DNA of 64,000 bases from JBBPYC01 sp965218765 (GTDB lineage Bacteria; Pseudomonadota; Gammaproteobacteria; Burkholderiales; Burkholderiaceae_C). Shown piece after piece: positions 9,029 through 18,813 of this stretch. The stretch lies in contig CBDCLU010000002.1 of assembly GCA_965218765.1 (NCBI GenBank), forward strand, positions 992,001-1,056,000, in the 5' to 3' direction. The first letter of the stretch is position 1. The number at the start of each line of letters is the position of its first letter. The notes under the pieces were generated by a model. It searched no databases. It saw nothing but the letters and a program-made list of their open reading frames with translations, and was not told the DNA's origin. The position numbers were made by a program, and so were the translations under genes.

Positions 9029-9600
9029 GCGAGCATGTGCCGTCATCGCCAGCACCGTCGGCAGCCGGTGCGCCGCGCCAGTTGCGCACCGGCCTGACCA
9101 GCACCGGCGCGCGCAAGGCCGCGGCCAAGCAGCCGCGCAGCCGTGCGCGCGAATTTGCATTGCAGGCGCTGTATCAGCACTTGGTCGGCAGAAACGAGCC
9201 GAGTGCGATCGATGCGTTCACGCGCGACCTGTCGGGTTTCCACAAGGCCGACTCGGTGCATTACGACGCGCTGCTGCACGGCTGCATCGCGCAGGCGGAC
9301 GCGCTCGATGCGCTGCTGGCGCCGCTGCTCGACCGCAAATCGGTCGACCTGTCGCCGATCGAACATGCGGTGCTATGGATCGGCACCTACGAGATGCAGC
9401 ACTGTCTGGACGTGCCGTGGCGCGTCGTGCTCAACGAATGCATCGAGCTCGCGAAAGCGTTCGGCGGCACCGATGGCCACAAGTACGTGAACGGCGTGCT
9501 CCACGGGCTGGCGCCGCAGCTGCGTGCCTTGGAAGTCGAGCGCGACAGCGGACGGCGCAAGCCCGCACCCGCAGCAGCGCCCGAGCCCGAGCAACCATGA
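9025..9600 (+). CDS. nusB: Transcription antitermination factor NusB
   Basis: An RNA-binding component of the rRNA antitermination complex; with NusE (S10) it binds the boxA element of rRNA leaders. The 191-aa protein carries a basic, low-complexity N-terminal extension of about 40 residues, then the all-alpha NusB core starting at RSRAREFALQALYQ and ending with the conserved ECIELAKAFGGTDGHKYVNGVL. The C-terminus has a short proline/alanine tail. It is coupled to ribH upstream and to the aminotransferase downstream by 4-bp ATGA overlaps. Confidence 0.95.
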   Translation: MSEHVPSSPAPSAAGAPRQLRTGLTSTGARKAAAKQPRSRAREFALQALYQHLVGRNEPSAIDAFTRDLSGFHKADSVHYDALLHGCIAQADALDALLAPLLDRKSVDLSPIEHAVLWIGTYEMQHCLDVPWRVVLNECIELAKAFGGTDGHKYVNGVLHGLAPQLRALEVERDSGRRKPAPAAAPEPEQP

Positions 9601-10799
9601 CGAAGCTCGCAGCCCGGGCCGATCGCATCGATCCGTTCTACGTGATGGAAGTCGCCAAGGCCGCGCGTGCACAGGCATCGGCGGCAGCCGATACGGACGA
9701 GCCGATGATCTTCTTGAACATCGGCGAGCCCGACTTCACCGCGCCGCCGCTGGTGCAGCAGGCCGCCGCGCGCGCGATCGCCGGAGGCCGCACCCAGTAC
9801 ACCGATGCGCTCGGTATCGAACCGCTGCGCGAGCGCCTGAGCGAGTGGTATCGGAGCCGCTTCGGCATCGACGTGCCCGCGCGGCGCATCGTGATCACGG
9901 CCGGCGCATCGGCAGCGCTGCAGCTGGCGTGTCTGGCACTGATCGATCCCGGCGACGAAATGCTGCTGCCGGACCCGAGCTATCCGTGCAACCGGCATTT
10001 CGTCGCGGCGGCCGACGGTGTCGCGCGGCTGATTCCGACCGACGCCGAGCAACGCTTTCAGCTCAGTGCGCAGCAGGTGCAAGCCTATTGGGGCCCGCGC
10101 ACCCGCGGCGTGCTGCTGGCTTCGCCATCGAACCCGACCGGCACGTCGATCCACCCAGAGGAGCTCGCGCGCATCCTCCAGGTGGTGCGGGCGCAGGGCG
10201 GCGTGCTGCTGATCGACGAGATCTACCTGGGCCTGAGCCACGACCCGACCTATGCGCAAAGCGCGCTGGCGCTCGGCGCCGACGTGATCAGCATCAACAG
10301 TTTTTCCAAATATTTCAACATGACCGGCTGGCGGCTCGGCTGGATCGTGGTGCCCGACGAACTGGTCGCGCCGCTGGAACGGCTGGCCCAGAACCTCTAC
10401 ATCTGCGCGAGCACGATCGCGCAGCAGGCCGCGCTCGCGTGCTTCGAGCCGGACAGCATGGCCGAGTACGAACGCCGCCGCGCCGAGTTCAAGGCGCGGC
10501 GGGATTTCTTCGTTCCGGCGTTGAACCGGCTCGGTCTGCAGGTGCCGGTGCCGCCGGACGGGGCGTTCTATGCGTGGGCCGACTGCACGGCGCTTGCGCA
10601 GACGTTCGGCGTCGACAACAGCTGGGACTTCGCATTCGAGTTGATGCGCCGCGCGCATCTGGCCGTCACGCCCGGGCGCGATTTCGGGCACGACCAGACT
10701 GCGCGCTTCGTGCGTTTTTCGACCGCCAACGCGATGCCGCAACTCGAGCAGGCGGTGCAGCGGCTGCAGCGGCTCGCAGGTCGCGGCGGCCGGCGCTGA
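9597..10799 (+). CDS. PLP-dependent class I/II aminotransferase
   Basis: A 400-aa cytoplasmic fold-type I aminotransferase. Landmarks are the substrate loop NIGEPDF near 41-47, SPSNPTG with Asn179, IDEIY with Asp207, and the Schiff-base Lys238 in SFSKYFNMTGWR; a C-terminal RFVRFS contains the carboxylate-binding arginine. This resembles the aspartate/alanine aminotransferase group, but substrate specificity cannot be read from the sequence. The ATG overlaps the nusB stop, making it the last gene of the riboflavin-nusB transcription unit, 31 bp before ybgC. Confidence 0.92.
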   Translation: MTKLAARADRIDPFYVMEVAKAARAQASAAADTDEPMIFLNIGEPDFTAPPLVQQAAARAIAGGRTQYTDALGIEPLRERLSEWYRSRFGIDVPARRIVITAGASAALQLACLALIDPGDEMLLPDPSYPCNRHFVAAADGVARLIPTDAEQRFQLSAQQVQAYWGPRTRGVLLASPSNPTGTSIHPEELARILQVVRAQGGVLLIDEIYLGLSHDPTYAQSALALGADVISINSFSKYFNMTGWRLGWIVVPDELVAPLERLAQNLYICASTIAQQAALACFEPDSMAEYERRRAEFKARRDFFVPALNRLGLQVPVPPDGAFYAWADCTALAQTFGVDNSWDFAFELMRRAHLAVTPGRDFGHDQTARFVRFSTANAMPQLEQAVQRLQRLAGRGGRR

Positions 10800-10830
10800 A
10801 AGCGCGCCGGCTGTGGAAACCTCACCAACG

Positions 10831-11271
10831 ATGTCGCTCCTCGTCCGTTATCTGCATCGCGTGCGCATCTATTGGGAGGACACCGATGCGGGCGGCATCG
10901 TGTTCTACGGCAACTATCTGAAATTCTTCGAGCGCGCGCGCACCGAATGGCTGCGCTCGGTCGGCGTGGAACAGCAATCCTTGTTGCGCAGCAGCGGCGG
11001 CATGTTCGTCGTGAGCGCCACCTCGCTCAAATATCATGCGCCGGCGCGGCTCGACGACGAGCTGCTGGTGGTCACCAGCGTGCTCGCCAAGCGTGGCGCA
11101 TCGCTGCGCGTGGCGCAGCGTGCCGTGCTCGACAACCCGGCGGTGCTTGAAGCGCTGGATGCAAACGTCGCTGCACCGCTGCTTTGTGAGAGCGAGGTGC
11201 GCATCGGCTGGGTCGATGCGGCCAGCATGCGACCCGCACGCATTCCCCGGACAATCCTCGACGTTCTGTAG
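10831..11271 (+). CDS. ybgC: Tol-Pal-associated acyl-CoA thioesterase YbgC
   Basis: A hotdog-fold thioesterase, about 146 aa, that hydrolyses acyl-CoA or acyl-ACP and is almost always encoded at the head of tol operons. The 4-hydroxybenzoyl-CoA-thioesterase active-site motif is clear: Asp17 in WEDTDAGGIVFYGNYLKFFE. Size fits the family. A GTG at 10813 would add six residues; I prefer ATG 10831, from which the usual short N-terminal strand (VRYLHRVRIYWEDTD) begins. tolQ starts 16 bp downstream. Confidence 0.94.
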   Translation: MSLLVRYLHRVRIYWEDTDAGGIVFYGNYLKFFERARTEWLRSVGVEQQSLLRSSGGMFVVSATSLKYHAPARLDDELLVVTSVLAKRGASLRVAQRAVLDNPAVLEALDANVAAPLLCESEVRIGWVDAASMRPARIPRTILDVL

Positions 11272-11287
11272 CTTAAAGCCTAGATTT

Positions 11288-11995
11288 ATGAACCAAGACA
11301 TGTCGATCATCCAGCTCGTGCTGCACGCGAGCTGGGTGGTGCAATTCGTGATGGCGCTGCTGCTGATCGTCTCGGTGGCCAGCTGGGCCGCGATCTTTCG
11401 CAAGATGTTCGCGCTGCGCCGGATGCAATCGCTCAACGAGATGTTCGAACGCGAATTCTGGTCAGGCAGCAACTTGAACGATCTGTTCTCGGCCGCTGCC
11501 AAGAACGTGCGGCACGCCGGCCCGATGGAGCGCATCTTCGCAAGTGGCATGCGCGAGTATCACAAGCTGCGCGAGCGCCGGATCGCCGACGGCCTGACCT
11601 TGATGGACGGCGCACGGCGCGCGATGAAGGCATCGCTGCATCGCGAGCTCGACGTGGCGGAAACGAGTCTTTCGTTCCTGGCTTCGGTCGGTTCCGTGTC
11701 GCCGTATGTCGGCCTGTTCGGCACCGTCTGGGGCATCATGCATGCGTTCACCGGGCTGGCCGCGCTGCAGCAGGTGACGTTGTCCACCGTCGCACCGGGC
11801 ATTGCCGAAGCGTTGGTGGCGACTGCGATCGGCCTGTTCGCGGCGATCCCGGCCGTGGTCGCCTACAACCGCTTTGCGCGCGACATCGACCGCATCGCGA
11901 TCCGGCTGGAAACCTTCATCGAAGAGTTCTCCAACATCCTGCAGCGCAACGTCGGCGCCGCGCCGTCGCCGCAGCCTGCGCCGGTGTCGCACTAG
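11288..11995 (+). CDS. tolQ: Tol-Pal motor subunit TolQ
   Basis: An inner-membrane proton-channel subunit of the Tol-Pal complex, which constricts the outer membrane at division. The 235-aa protein has a long N-terminal helix (about residues 12-35), a cytoplasmic loop, and two further membrane helices around 135-157 and 168-190. The MotA/TolQ/ExbB core (VSPYVGLFGTVWGIMHAF) is intact. It is followed by tolR after a 93-bp gap, longer than usual for this operon, in which I see no gene. Confidence 0.96.
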   Translation: MNQDMSIIQLVLHASWVVQFVMALLLIVSVASWAAIFRKMFALRRMQSLNEMFEREFWSGSNLNDLFSAAAKNVRHAGPMERIFASGMREYHKLRERRIADGLTLMDGARRAMKASLHRELDVAETSLSFLASVGSVSPYVGLFGTVWGIMHAFTGLAALQQVTLSTVAPGIAEALVATAIGLFAAIPAVVAYNRFARDIDRIAIRLETFIEEFSNILQRNVGAAPSPQPAPVSH

Positions 11996-12088
11996 CATGA
12001 GGCACACGCCGCAGGCTTCACGTCCGACTGTTGCTCGAGCGGGTACGCAAGCGTTTGCATTCACCCATCGATTCGAGGATCTCACCCA

Positions 12089-12517
12089 ATGCCAGCGCTA
12101 GCCTCGCGCGGCCGTGGCCGCCGCACGATCAACGAGATCAACATGGTGCCGTTCATCGATGTGATGCTGGTGCTGCTGATCATCTTCATGGTGACGGCGC
12201 CGCTGATCACGCCGAGCATGATCGACCTGCCGAGCATCGGCAAAGCCGGCAAGCAGCCGGACCAGGTGATCCAGGTCATCATCGGCCGGGACCAGCTGGT
12301 CAAGCTGCGAATCCGCGGCGAGGACAGCGCGACCAGCCTGCAGGACGTGGCCGGCGCCGTGAAGCGCGCACAAGGTAGCCAGGATCCGGCTGTGTCCAGC
12401 GCAGTCGTGATCAGCGCCGACCGCAACGTGCGCTATGAGACCGTGGTGAGCGTGATGGACCGGCTGCAGAAGTCCGGCGTGCAGCGCATCGGGTTGTCGG
12501 TGCAGCTTGAGAAATAG
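12089..12517 (+). CDS. tolR: Tol-Pal motor subunit TolR
   Basis: The partner of TolQ in the proton-driven stator, of the ExbD/TolR family. The 142-aa protein has a short basic N-terminus, one membrane helix (about residues 20-41) with the functionally essential aspartate Asp24 in PFIDVMLVLLIIFMV, and a periplasmic domain containing LPSIGK and a C-terminal amphipathic segment. Length is typical. tolA begins 39 bp downstream. Confidence 0.96.
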   Translation: MPALASRGRGRRTINEINMVPFIDVMLVLLIIFMVTAPLITPSMIDLPSIGKAGKQPDQVIQVIIGRDQLVKLRIRGEDSATSLQDVAGAVKRAQGSQDPAVSSAVVISADRNVRYETVVSVMDRLQKSGVQRIGLSVQLEK

Positions 12518-12556
12518 CCGCGTGTTGCCGAGCAACTCGTTGCCCTCGCCCCGCTG

Positions 12557-14002
12557 ATGGAAGCCGCTGCCGACAGCCTGCAGTTTGCGCCTGAACAGCC
12601 GCCCGGCGCGATTCGGTCGCTGCTGCTCGCATTGGCCGTACACGTGCTGCTGATCGTCGCGTTGACGTTCGGTGTGAGCTGGAAGCGCGAGTCCGAAGAC
12701 ATCGCGGTCCAGGCCGAGCTGTGGACCGGCGTGCCGGGTCCCGCCACACCGCGTGCGGCCACCCCGGCGCCGACCGTCGCGCAGCCACCGCCGCCGCCGT
12801 CCGAGCCCGTGCCGCCACCGCCGCCCGTTGCGCCACCACCACCACCGCCGCCGCCAGCACCACCAACACCAACACCCGTGCCGCCACCTCCCGCGCCGGC
12901 GCCGCCGCCCACACCTACGCCGGCAGCCGATCCCAAGTTGCTCGCGGACGCCGACATCGCGCTCGAACGCGAGAAGGAGCGGCTTGCCGCGCAGGAGCAG
13001 GAGCGCCAGCAGGAACTGCGCGAACGCAAGGCCCAACGCGAACGCGAGGAACGCGCCGCCGCGGCCGAGGAAAAACGCCAGCAGCAGGCGCTGGAGAAGA
13101 AGCGCGAAGCGGACGCTGAGGCGCGTGCGCAGAAAGCGGCGGAAGCCGCCGCGGCGCTTGCGCAGCAGCGCAAGGACGAACGGCGCGAAGCGGAAGCCGA
13201 CGCGCGTCGCGCCGCCGCCGCGGAAGCCAAAGCCAGGGCAGTAGCTGAAGCCAGGGCCAAAGCCGCCGCGGATGCGAAGGCCGAGGCGCAGGAGGAAGCG
13301 CGTGAGAGGGCGGCCGAGGCGAAAGCGAAGGTAGCCGCCGAGGCACGCGAACGTGCTGCGGAAATGCGCGAGAAAGCGCAGGCCGAAGCCAAAGCCAAGG
13401 CTGCGGCGGATGCGCGCGAACGCGTGGCCGAAGAACGCGAGAAAGCAGCCGCCGAAGCGAAGAAGGCGAGGCAAGTCGCTGAAGCGCGCGACAAGGCCGC
13501 CGCCGATGCACGTGCCGCCAAAGCGGCCGAAGATGCACGCGCCAAGGCCGCCGTCGATGCCAAGGCCAAAGCCGCCGCTGAAGCGAAAGCTGCCGCTCAG
13601 GCGAAGGCCGCGGCCGATGCCAAGGCAGCTGCAGCAGCCGAGGAACGTCGGCTTGCTGCGATCAAACGCATGCAGGGCCTCGCGGCCGGCAGCGACGACG
13701 GCAGCGGCAGCCAGAAAAGCAGCGGCCCGTCAGCGGGTTACGGTGCTCGCGTGCAAGCCAAGGTGCGCCCGAACATCGTGTTTCCCGATGCGATCTTCAC
13801 GGCCGGCAATCCAAAGGCCGAAGTGGAGGTGCGCACGACGCCGGACGGCACGATCACGTCGGCACGACTGCTCAGAAGCAGCGGCAACAGTGCCTGGGAT
13901 CAGGCCGCTCTGCGCGCGATCAACAAGACCAGCCAGATGCCGAAGGACGTGGATGGCCGAATCCCGACGCCGATGATCGTGGAGCTGCGGCCGAAGCCTT
14001 GA
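12557..14002 (+). CDS. tolA: Tol-Pal tether protein TolA
   Basis: Connects the TolQR motor in the inner membrane to TolB/Pal at the outer membrane. The 481-aa protein has one membrane helix (about 19-40), an unusually long proline tract (residues about 59-125, many consecutive prolines), a very long alanine/lysine/glutamate-rich helix (about 128-370) built from degenerate KAAAEAK-type repeats, and a C-terminal TonB-like domain (about 390-481) with the KVRPNIVFPD and DGTITSARLLRSSG motifs that mark TolA domain III. It is the last gene of the tol run here: neither tolB nor pal follows, and the next gene is convergent. Confidence 0.95.
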   Translation: MEAAADSLQFAPEQPPGAIRSLLLALAVHVLLIVALTFGVSWKRESEDIAVQAELWTGVPGPATPRAATPAPTVAQPPPPPSEPVPPPPPVAPPPPPPPPAPPTPTPVPPPPAPAPPPTPTPAADPKLLADADIALEREKERLAAQEQERQQELRERKAQREREERAAAAEEKRQQQALEKKREADAEARAQKAAEAAAALAQQRKDERREAEADARRAAAAEAKARAVAEARAKAAADAKAEAQEEARERAAEAKAKVAAEARERAAEMREKAQAEAKAKAAADARERVAEEREKAAAEAKKARQVAEARDKAAADARAAKAAEDARAKAAVDAKAKAAAEAKAAAQAKAAADAKAAAAAEERRLAAIKRMQGLAAGSDDGSGSQKSSGPSAGYGARVQAKVRPNIVFPDAIFTAGNPKAEVEVRTTPDGTITSARLLRSSGNSAWDQAALRAINKTSQMPKDVDGRIPTPMIVELRPKP

Positions 14003-14039
14003 ACGTCAGGGCGCTCGTCCCGCCGATCAACGCGCCTGT

Positions 14040-14068
14040 TTCAGCAGCCATCAAGCGGCTGGGCTGAA
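14040..14068. terminator. Stem-loop between convergent tolA and denD-like gene
   Basis: An imperfect hairpin of about 10 bp: TTCAGCAGCC at 14040-14049 pairs with GGCTGGGCTGAA at 14057-14068, with a 2-nt bulge and a 7-nt loop. It lies in the 83-bp gap between two gene 3' ends, where a bidirectional terminator would be expected. No T-run follows on either strand, so it is not a classical intrinsic terminator. Confidence 0.3.
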
Positions 14069-14085
14069 CAAGCGGCACCCTTACG

Positions 14086-15105
14086 TCATTCCGTCAGCCC
14101 TGCCAGGCTCTGCGCGCCTGCAGGACTGGCTCGACAGTCGTCAATGTACTGTCGGATGATCTCTGCAAAACTTTCATGGGCTGCAAGTCCAAGCCTTGCT
14201 GCACGCTTGGCACTGGCACCGCGCGGCCAGTTGTTGACGATGCCGGCGATCCGCTCATCGCGTTCGAACCGCACGCGTGCTCGCACGGCCGGCCCCGCCA
14301 CCTGTTCGAGGGCGTCGAGCATGTCGCCGACACGCACGTTGAGGGCCGGCAGATTCAACGCGGTTCGTCCGCCGAAGTCTTCTCGGGTGGCCTGGTAGAC
14401 CGCAAGCAGTCCGTCGATGGTACGAGACGGCGACGACACCGGATGCGAGACGTCTGCGGACACCGGGCACACCGCTTCGACGCCTGCCAGCGGCTCCCGA
14501 ATGATGCCGCTGAAAAACGACGAAGCCGCGCCGTTCGGCCGGCCCGGGCGCACCGTCACGGTCATGAGGCGCGCGGCGCGCCCGTCGATGTAGCCCTTGC
14601 GCGTGTAGTCGGCCACCAGCTGCTCGCAGATCAGTTTCTGGATGCCGTAAGACGTTTGCGGCGCGGGCAGCGTGTCGTCCGCGACGATGTCCGGCATCGG
14701 CACCGCGGGATCGGGGCCGAACACCGCGACCGAGCTTGAAAACACTAGGCGCGGCGGGTTGCCGCCCGCTTCGGTCTGGTGCCGCAACGCGTCGAGCAGC
14801 GCCCGCGTGCTGTCCAGATTCGAGCGCAGGCCGAGTTCGAAGTCGCTTTCGCATTCGCCCGAGACAGCCGACGCCAGATGAAACACGCCATCGAACGGCT
14901 CGGTGCGCAACACATCCATTTGCGTCAGCAGCGGCCCGATGCGGCATTCCACCCGGCTGTCCGCTGCGAGGTCCGCGGGCGGCGGTGCGATGTCGGTCAG
15001 CACCAGGCGATCGATGGCTGCCCCGTTCAATGTGCCCCGTTGCAACAAGGTGCGCGCCAGCCGCGCGCCGAGAAAGCCGCCGCCTCCGGTGATCAAGATC
15101 TTCAT
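14086..15105 (-). CDS. denD: NAD-dependent SDR dehydrogenase, DenD-like (D-erythronate dehydrogenase family)
   Basis: A 339-aa extended short-chain dehydrogenase. The Rossmann motif TGGGGFLG is at residues 6-13, the catalytic serine lies in SSSVAVFG (about 123-130), and Tyr153/Lys157 form the YxxxK motif. Overall layout and length match the DenD group of sugar-acid dehydrogenases that oxidise D-erythronate, described in Cupriavidus and relatives; a related epimerase function remains possible. It is transcribed divergently from a complete CUT1-type ABC importer and faces it across a 235-bp region with two inverted repeats, so the enzyme may act on the imported compound. That link is inferred only from position. 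Confidence 0.75.
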   Translation of the reverse strand: MKILITGGGGFLGARLARTLLQRGTLNGAAIDRLVLTDIAPPPADLAADSRVECRIGPLLTQMDVLRTEPFDGVFHLASAVSGECESDFELGLRSNLDSTRALLDALRHQTEAGGNPPRLVFSSSVAVFGPDPAVPMPDIVADDTLPAPQTSYGIQKLICEQLVADYTRKGYIDGRAARLMTVTVRPGRPNGAASSFFSGIIREPLAGVEAVCPVSADVSHPVSSPSRTIDGLLAVYQATREDFGGRTALNLPALNVRVGDMLDALEQVAGPAVRARVRFERDERIAGIVNNWPRGASAKRAARLGLAAHESFAEIIRQYIDDCRASPAGAQSLAGLTE

Positions 15106-15154
15106 GGTGTCCCCAAACGTTGATGCTGCAGTCCAGCGGTTCCAGGCTGTCGCG

Positions 15155-15169
15155 TCGGTAGATTACCGA
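15155..15169. promoter_or_regulatory. Perfect inverted repeat, candidate operator
   Basis: TCGGTA-GAT-TACCGA, with 6-bp arms and a 3-bp spacer, lies 50 bp upstream of the dehydrogenase start in the divergent promoter region. Symmetry and placement suit a dimeric regulator. No regulator gene is adjacent, so the binding protein is unknown. Confidence 0.4.
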
Positions 15170-15241
15170 AAAAAACCAACGCATCTGCAAGCTGCTCCCG
15201 GGTCAGGCAGCGCGGGTTTCTGCCTACACCGAATCGGGCGT

Positions 15242-15255
15242 TACCGGCTATGGTA
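15242..15255. promoter_or_regulatory. Second inverted repeat in the divergent promoter region
   Basis: TACC-GGCTAT-GGTA is an inverted repeat with 4-bp arms, about 86 bp upstream of the ABC ATPase start. It shares the TACC/GGTA core with the repeat at 15155, so the two could be a pair of operators for one regulator. The arms are short and chance occurrence is possible. Confidence 0.3.
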
Positions 15256-15340
15256 TCGGTGCAGTTTTGGCGCCGCGTCCGGTCCCGTCCGACGCGGTTT
15301 CTCATCGGGTTGCTTCAGTGGGCTTTAAGGATTGCACGGA

Positions 15341-16414
<1,074 letters not shown>

Positions 16415-16457
16415 GTCGCGGCCGGTCGATTTCGTTTTTTCCCCCATCGTTCAACAA

Positions 16458-16464
16458 AAAGGAG
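16458..16464 (+). promoter_or_regulatory. Strong ribosome binding site before the solute-binding protein
   Basis: AAAGGAG sits 7 nt before ATG 16472 and is one of the closest matches to the anti-Shine-Dalgarno sequence seen in the window. This is consistent with the binding protein being made in excess over the other transporter subunits. Confidence 0.6.
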
Positions 16465-16471
16465 ACTCACC

Positions 16472-17800
16472 ATGACCGAATTCAATCGTCGCAAATTTCT
16501 CGAGGGTTCCGCCGGGGTGGCGACCGCTGCCGCCCTCGGCACGGGGGCCGGCATCTTCGCCACTTCCGCGCAGGCGCAGGCGATGCCGTTCAAGCCGGAG
16601 CAGGGCGCCAAGCTGCGCGTGCTGCGCTGGAGCCGCTTCGTGCAGGGCGACATCGACGCCTACATGGTCAACGTGAAGAAGTTCACCGAACAGACCGGCG
16701 TTGAAGTGCGCGTCGACAACGAAGGCTGGGAGGACGTTCGTCCGAAAGCGGCAGTCGCGGCGAACACCGGCTCCGGCCCGGACATCATCCTGTCCACCAA
16801 CGACGATGCCAACCTGTATCCCGACAAGCTGCTCGACGTGACCGACCTGGCCGACTACCTGGGCAAGAAGTACGGCGGCTGGTATGCGGCCGGCGAAGCT
16901 TACAACCGGCCCGACGGCAAGAACTGGATCGCGATTCCGCTCGGCGCAGCAGGCTCGATGATCGTGTATCGCCAGAGCATGGTGAAGGCCGCCGGCTTCG
17001 ACAGCTTTCCGAAAGACACCGACAGTTTTCTCAAACTTTGCGAGGCGTTGAACAATAACGGCACGCCGCCCGGTCTGGCGCTCGGCAACGCGACCGGCGA
17101 CGGCTTGTGGTGCAACTGGCTGGTCTGGGCGTTCGGCGGCAAGCTGGTCGACAAGAGCAACAAGGTCGTGATCGACAGCCCGGAAACCATGAAAGCGCTC
17201 GAATACGGCAAGAAGCTGTATGCGACATTCATCCCGGGCACGCTGTCCTGGCTCGATCCGAACAACAACAAGGCCTTTCTGGACGGGCAGATCTCACTCA
17301 CCAACAACGGCATCTCGATCTACTACGCAGCGAATCATTCGAGCGATCCGAAGCTCAAGGAAATGGCCGCCGACATCCAGCATGCGTCTTTCCCGGTCGG
17401 CCCGGTCGGCGTGCCGACCGAGTCGCACCTGTACTTCAACCAGATGATCATGAAGTACAGCAAGTACCCGAACGCGGCGAAAGCGTTCCTTGCATTCATG
17501 ATGGAAAAAGACCAGTTCGAGGCGTGGCTTGCAGGCGCTGCGGGCTATGTGGCACCCCCGCTGGCCGAGTATGCGAAGGCGCCGATCTGGACCGCCGACC
17601 CGAAAAACATGCCGTACCGCGATGCGGTGAAAAACCTGCGGCCGGCAGGTTATGAAGGGCAGCTCGGCTACGCATCGGCCGGTGCGGCGGCGGACTTCAT
17701 CATGGTCAACATGGTGGCCGAGGCGATCAGCGGCTCCAAGTCGCCCAAAGAGGCGATGGAGCGCGCGCAGAAGCGGGCCGAGCGCTACTACAAGGTGTGA
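16472..17800 (+). CDS. Extracellular solute-binding protein of a CUT1-type ABC importer
   Basis: The periplasmic ligand receptor of the importer, 442 aa, of the family 1 (maltose/glycerol-phosphate-like) binding proteins. The N-terminus carries a Tat-type signal: twin arginine RRKFLEG at residues 6-12, a hydrophobic stretch, then an AQA-type cleavage site near 36, so it is probably exported folded. The mature part shows the usual two-lobe pattern with VRVDNEGWEDVRPKAAVAA in lobe 1 and VGPVGVPTESHLYFNQM later. The ligand cannot be deduced; the DenD-like neighbour hints at a polyol or sugar-acid-related compound. Confidence 0.92.
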   Translation: MTEFNRRKFLEGSAGVATAAALGTGAGIFATSAQAQAMPFKPEQGAKLRVLRWSRFVQGDIDAYMVNVKKFTEQTGVEVRVDNEGWEDVRPKAAVAANTGSGPDIILSTNDDANLYPDKLLDVTDLADYLGKKYGGWYAAGEAYNRPDGKNWIAIPLGAAGSMIVYRQSMVKAAGFDSFPKDTDSFLKLCEALNNNGTPPGLALGNATGDGLWCNWLVWAFGGKLVDKSNKVVIDSPETMKALEYGKKLYATFIPGTLSWLDPNNNKAFLDGQISLTNNGISIYYAANHSSDPKLKEMAADIQHASFPVGPVGVPTESHLYFNQMIMKYSKYPNAAKAFLAFMMEKDQFEAWLAGAAGYVAPPLAEYAKAPIWTADPKNMPYRDAVKNLRPAGYEGQLGYASAGAAADFIMVNMVAEAISGSKSPKEAMERAQKRAERYYKV

Positions 17801-17888
17801 TGGGCAGCAGCGCAGCCATTGATGCGGGGCAGGCCGGACCGGCATCGACGGCCGCCGCCGGCTCCGCCCGCCAAACCGTACGCATCTG

Positions 17889-18791
17889 ATGCTCGAGAAG
17901 CTACAGAACAGCCGCAACGGCCTCGGGCTGCTGTTCATGCTGCCCGCCGCCGTATTGCTGCTGCTGTTTCTGACCTATCCGCTCGGGCTCGGCGTCTGGC
18001 TCGGCTTCACCGATACCAAAGTGGGCCGGCCCGGCGAGTGGATCGGGCTGGAGAACTATGCGTATCTGTGGGGCGACAGCGTGACGCGGCTCGCGCTGTT
18101 CAACACGATCTTCTACACCGTGGTCGCCAGCATCATCAAGTTCGTCCTCGGCTTGTGGCTGGCGTTGCTGCTGAACCGAAACATCCGCTTCAAGACCTTC
18201 TTTCGCGCGGTGATCCTGCTGCCCTACATCGTGCCGACCGCGCTGTCGGCGATCGCGTTCTGGTGGATCTACGACTCGCAGTTTTCGATCATCAGCTGGG
18301 GCTTGGAGCGCATGGGCCTGATCGACGGCTACATCGATTTCCTGGGCTCGCCGTGGAACGCACGCCTGTCGGTGATCGCCGCGAACGTCTGGCGCGGCGT
18401 GCCGTTCGTCGCGATCACGCTGCTTGCAGGCCTGCAGACGATCTCGCCGTCGTATTACGAAGCCTCGGCGATCGACGGCGCGACGCGCTGGCAGCAGTTC
18501 CGGCATGTGACCTTGCCGCTGCTCACGCCGATCATCGCGGTGGTGATGACGTTCTCGGTGCTGTTCACGTTCACCGATTTCCAGCTGATCTACGTGATCA
18601 CGCGCGGCGGGCCGCTGAACGCGACGCACCTGATGGCGACGCTGTCGTTCCAGCGCGCGATCAACGGCGGCGCGCTCGGCGAAGGCGCGGCCATTGCGAT
18701 CGCAATGGTGCCGTTCCTGCTGGCCTGCATTCTGTTCAGCTTCTTCGGGCTGCAGCGGCGCGCCTGGCAACAGGGCGGTGCCGACAAATGA
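17889..18791 (+). CDS. Sugar ABC transporter permease (MalF/UgpA type)
   Basis: A 300-aa inner-membrane permease with six predicted helices and the BPD_transp_1 EAA loop at about residues 191-210 (EASAIDGATRWQQFRHVTLP), which docks onto the ATPase. The FTD..LIYVITRGGP motif near the C-terminus is standard for MalF/UgpA homologues. It lies 88 bp after the binding-protein gene; the next permease starts 22 bp after its stop. Confidence 0.93.
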   Translation: MLEKLQNSRNGLGLLFMLPAAVLLLLFLTYPLGLGVWLGFTDTKVGRPGEWIGLENYAYLWGDSVTRLALFNTIFYTVVASIIKFVLGLWLALLLNRNIRFKTFFRAVILLPYIVPTALSAIAFWWIYDSQFSIISWGLERMGLIDGYIDFLGSPWNARLSVIAANVWRGVPFVAITLLAGLQTISPSYYEASAIDGATRWQQFRHVTLPLLTPIIAVVMTFSVLFTFTDFQLIYVITRGGPLNATHLMATLSFQRAINGGALGEGAAIAIAMVPFLLACILFSFFGLQRRAWQQGGADK

Positions 18792-18813
18792 GTTTGATGA
18801 AAAGGCGCCGGTC

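Noticed and set aside
12098..13569. Long minus-strand frames opposite tolR/tolA
   Set aside because: They mirror the repetitive Ala/Lys/Glu codons of TolA, giving Arg/Phe/Leu- or Ala/Ser-rich low-complexity translations.
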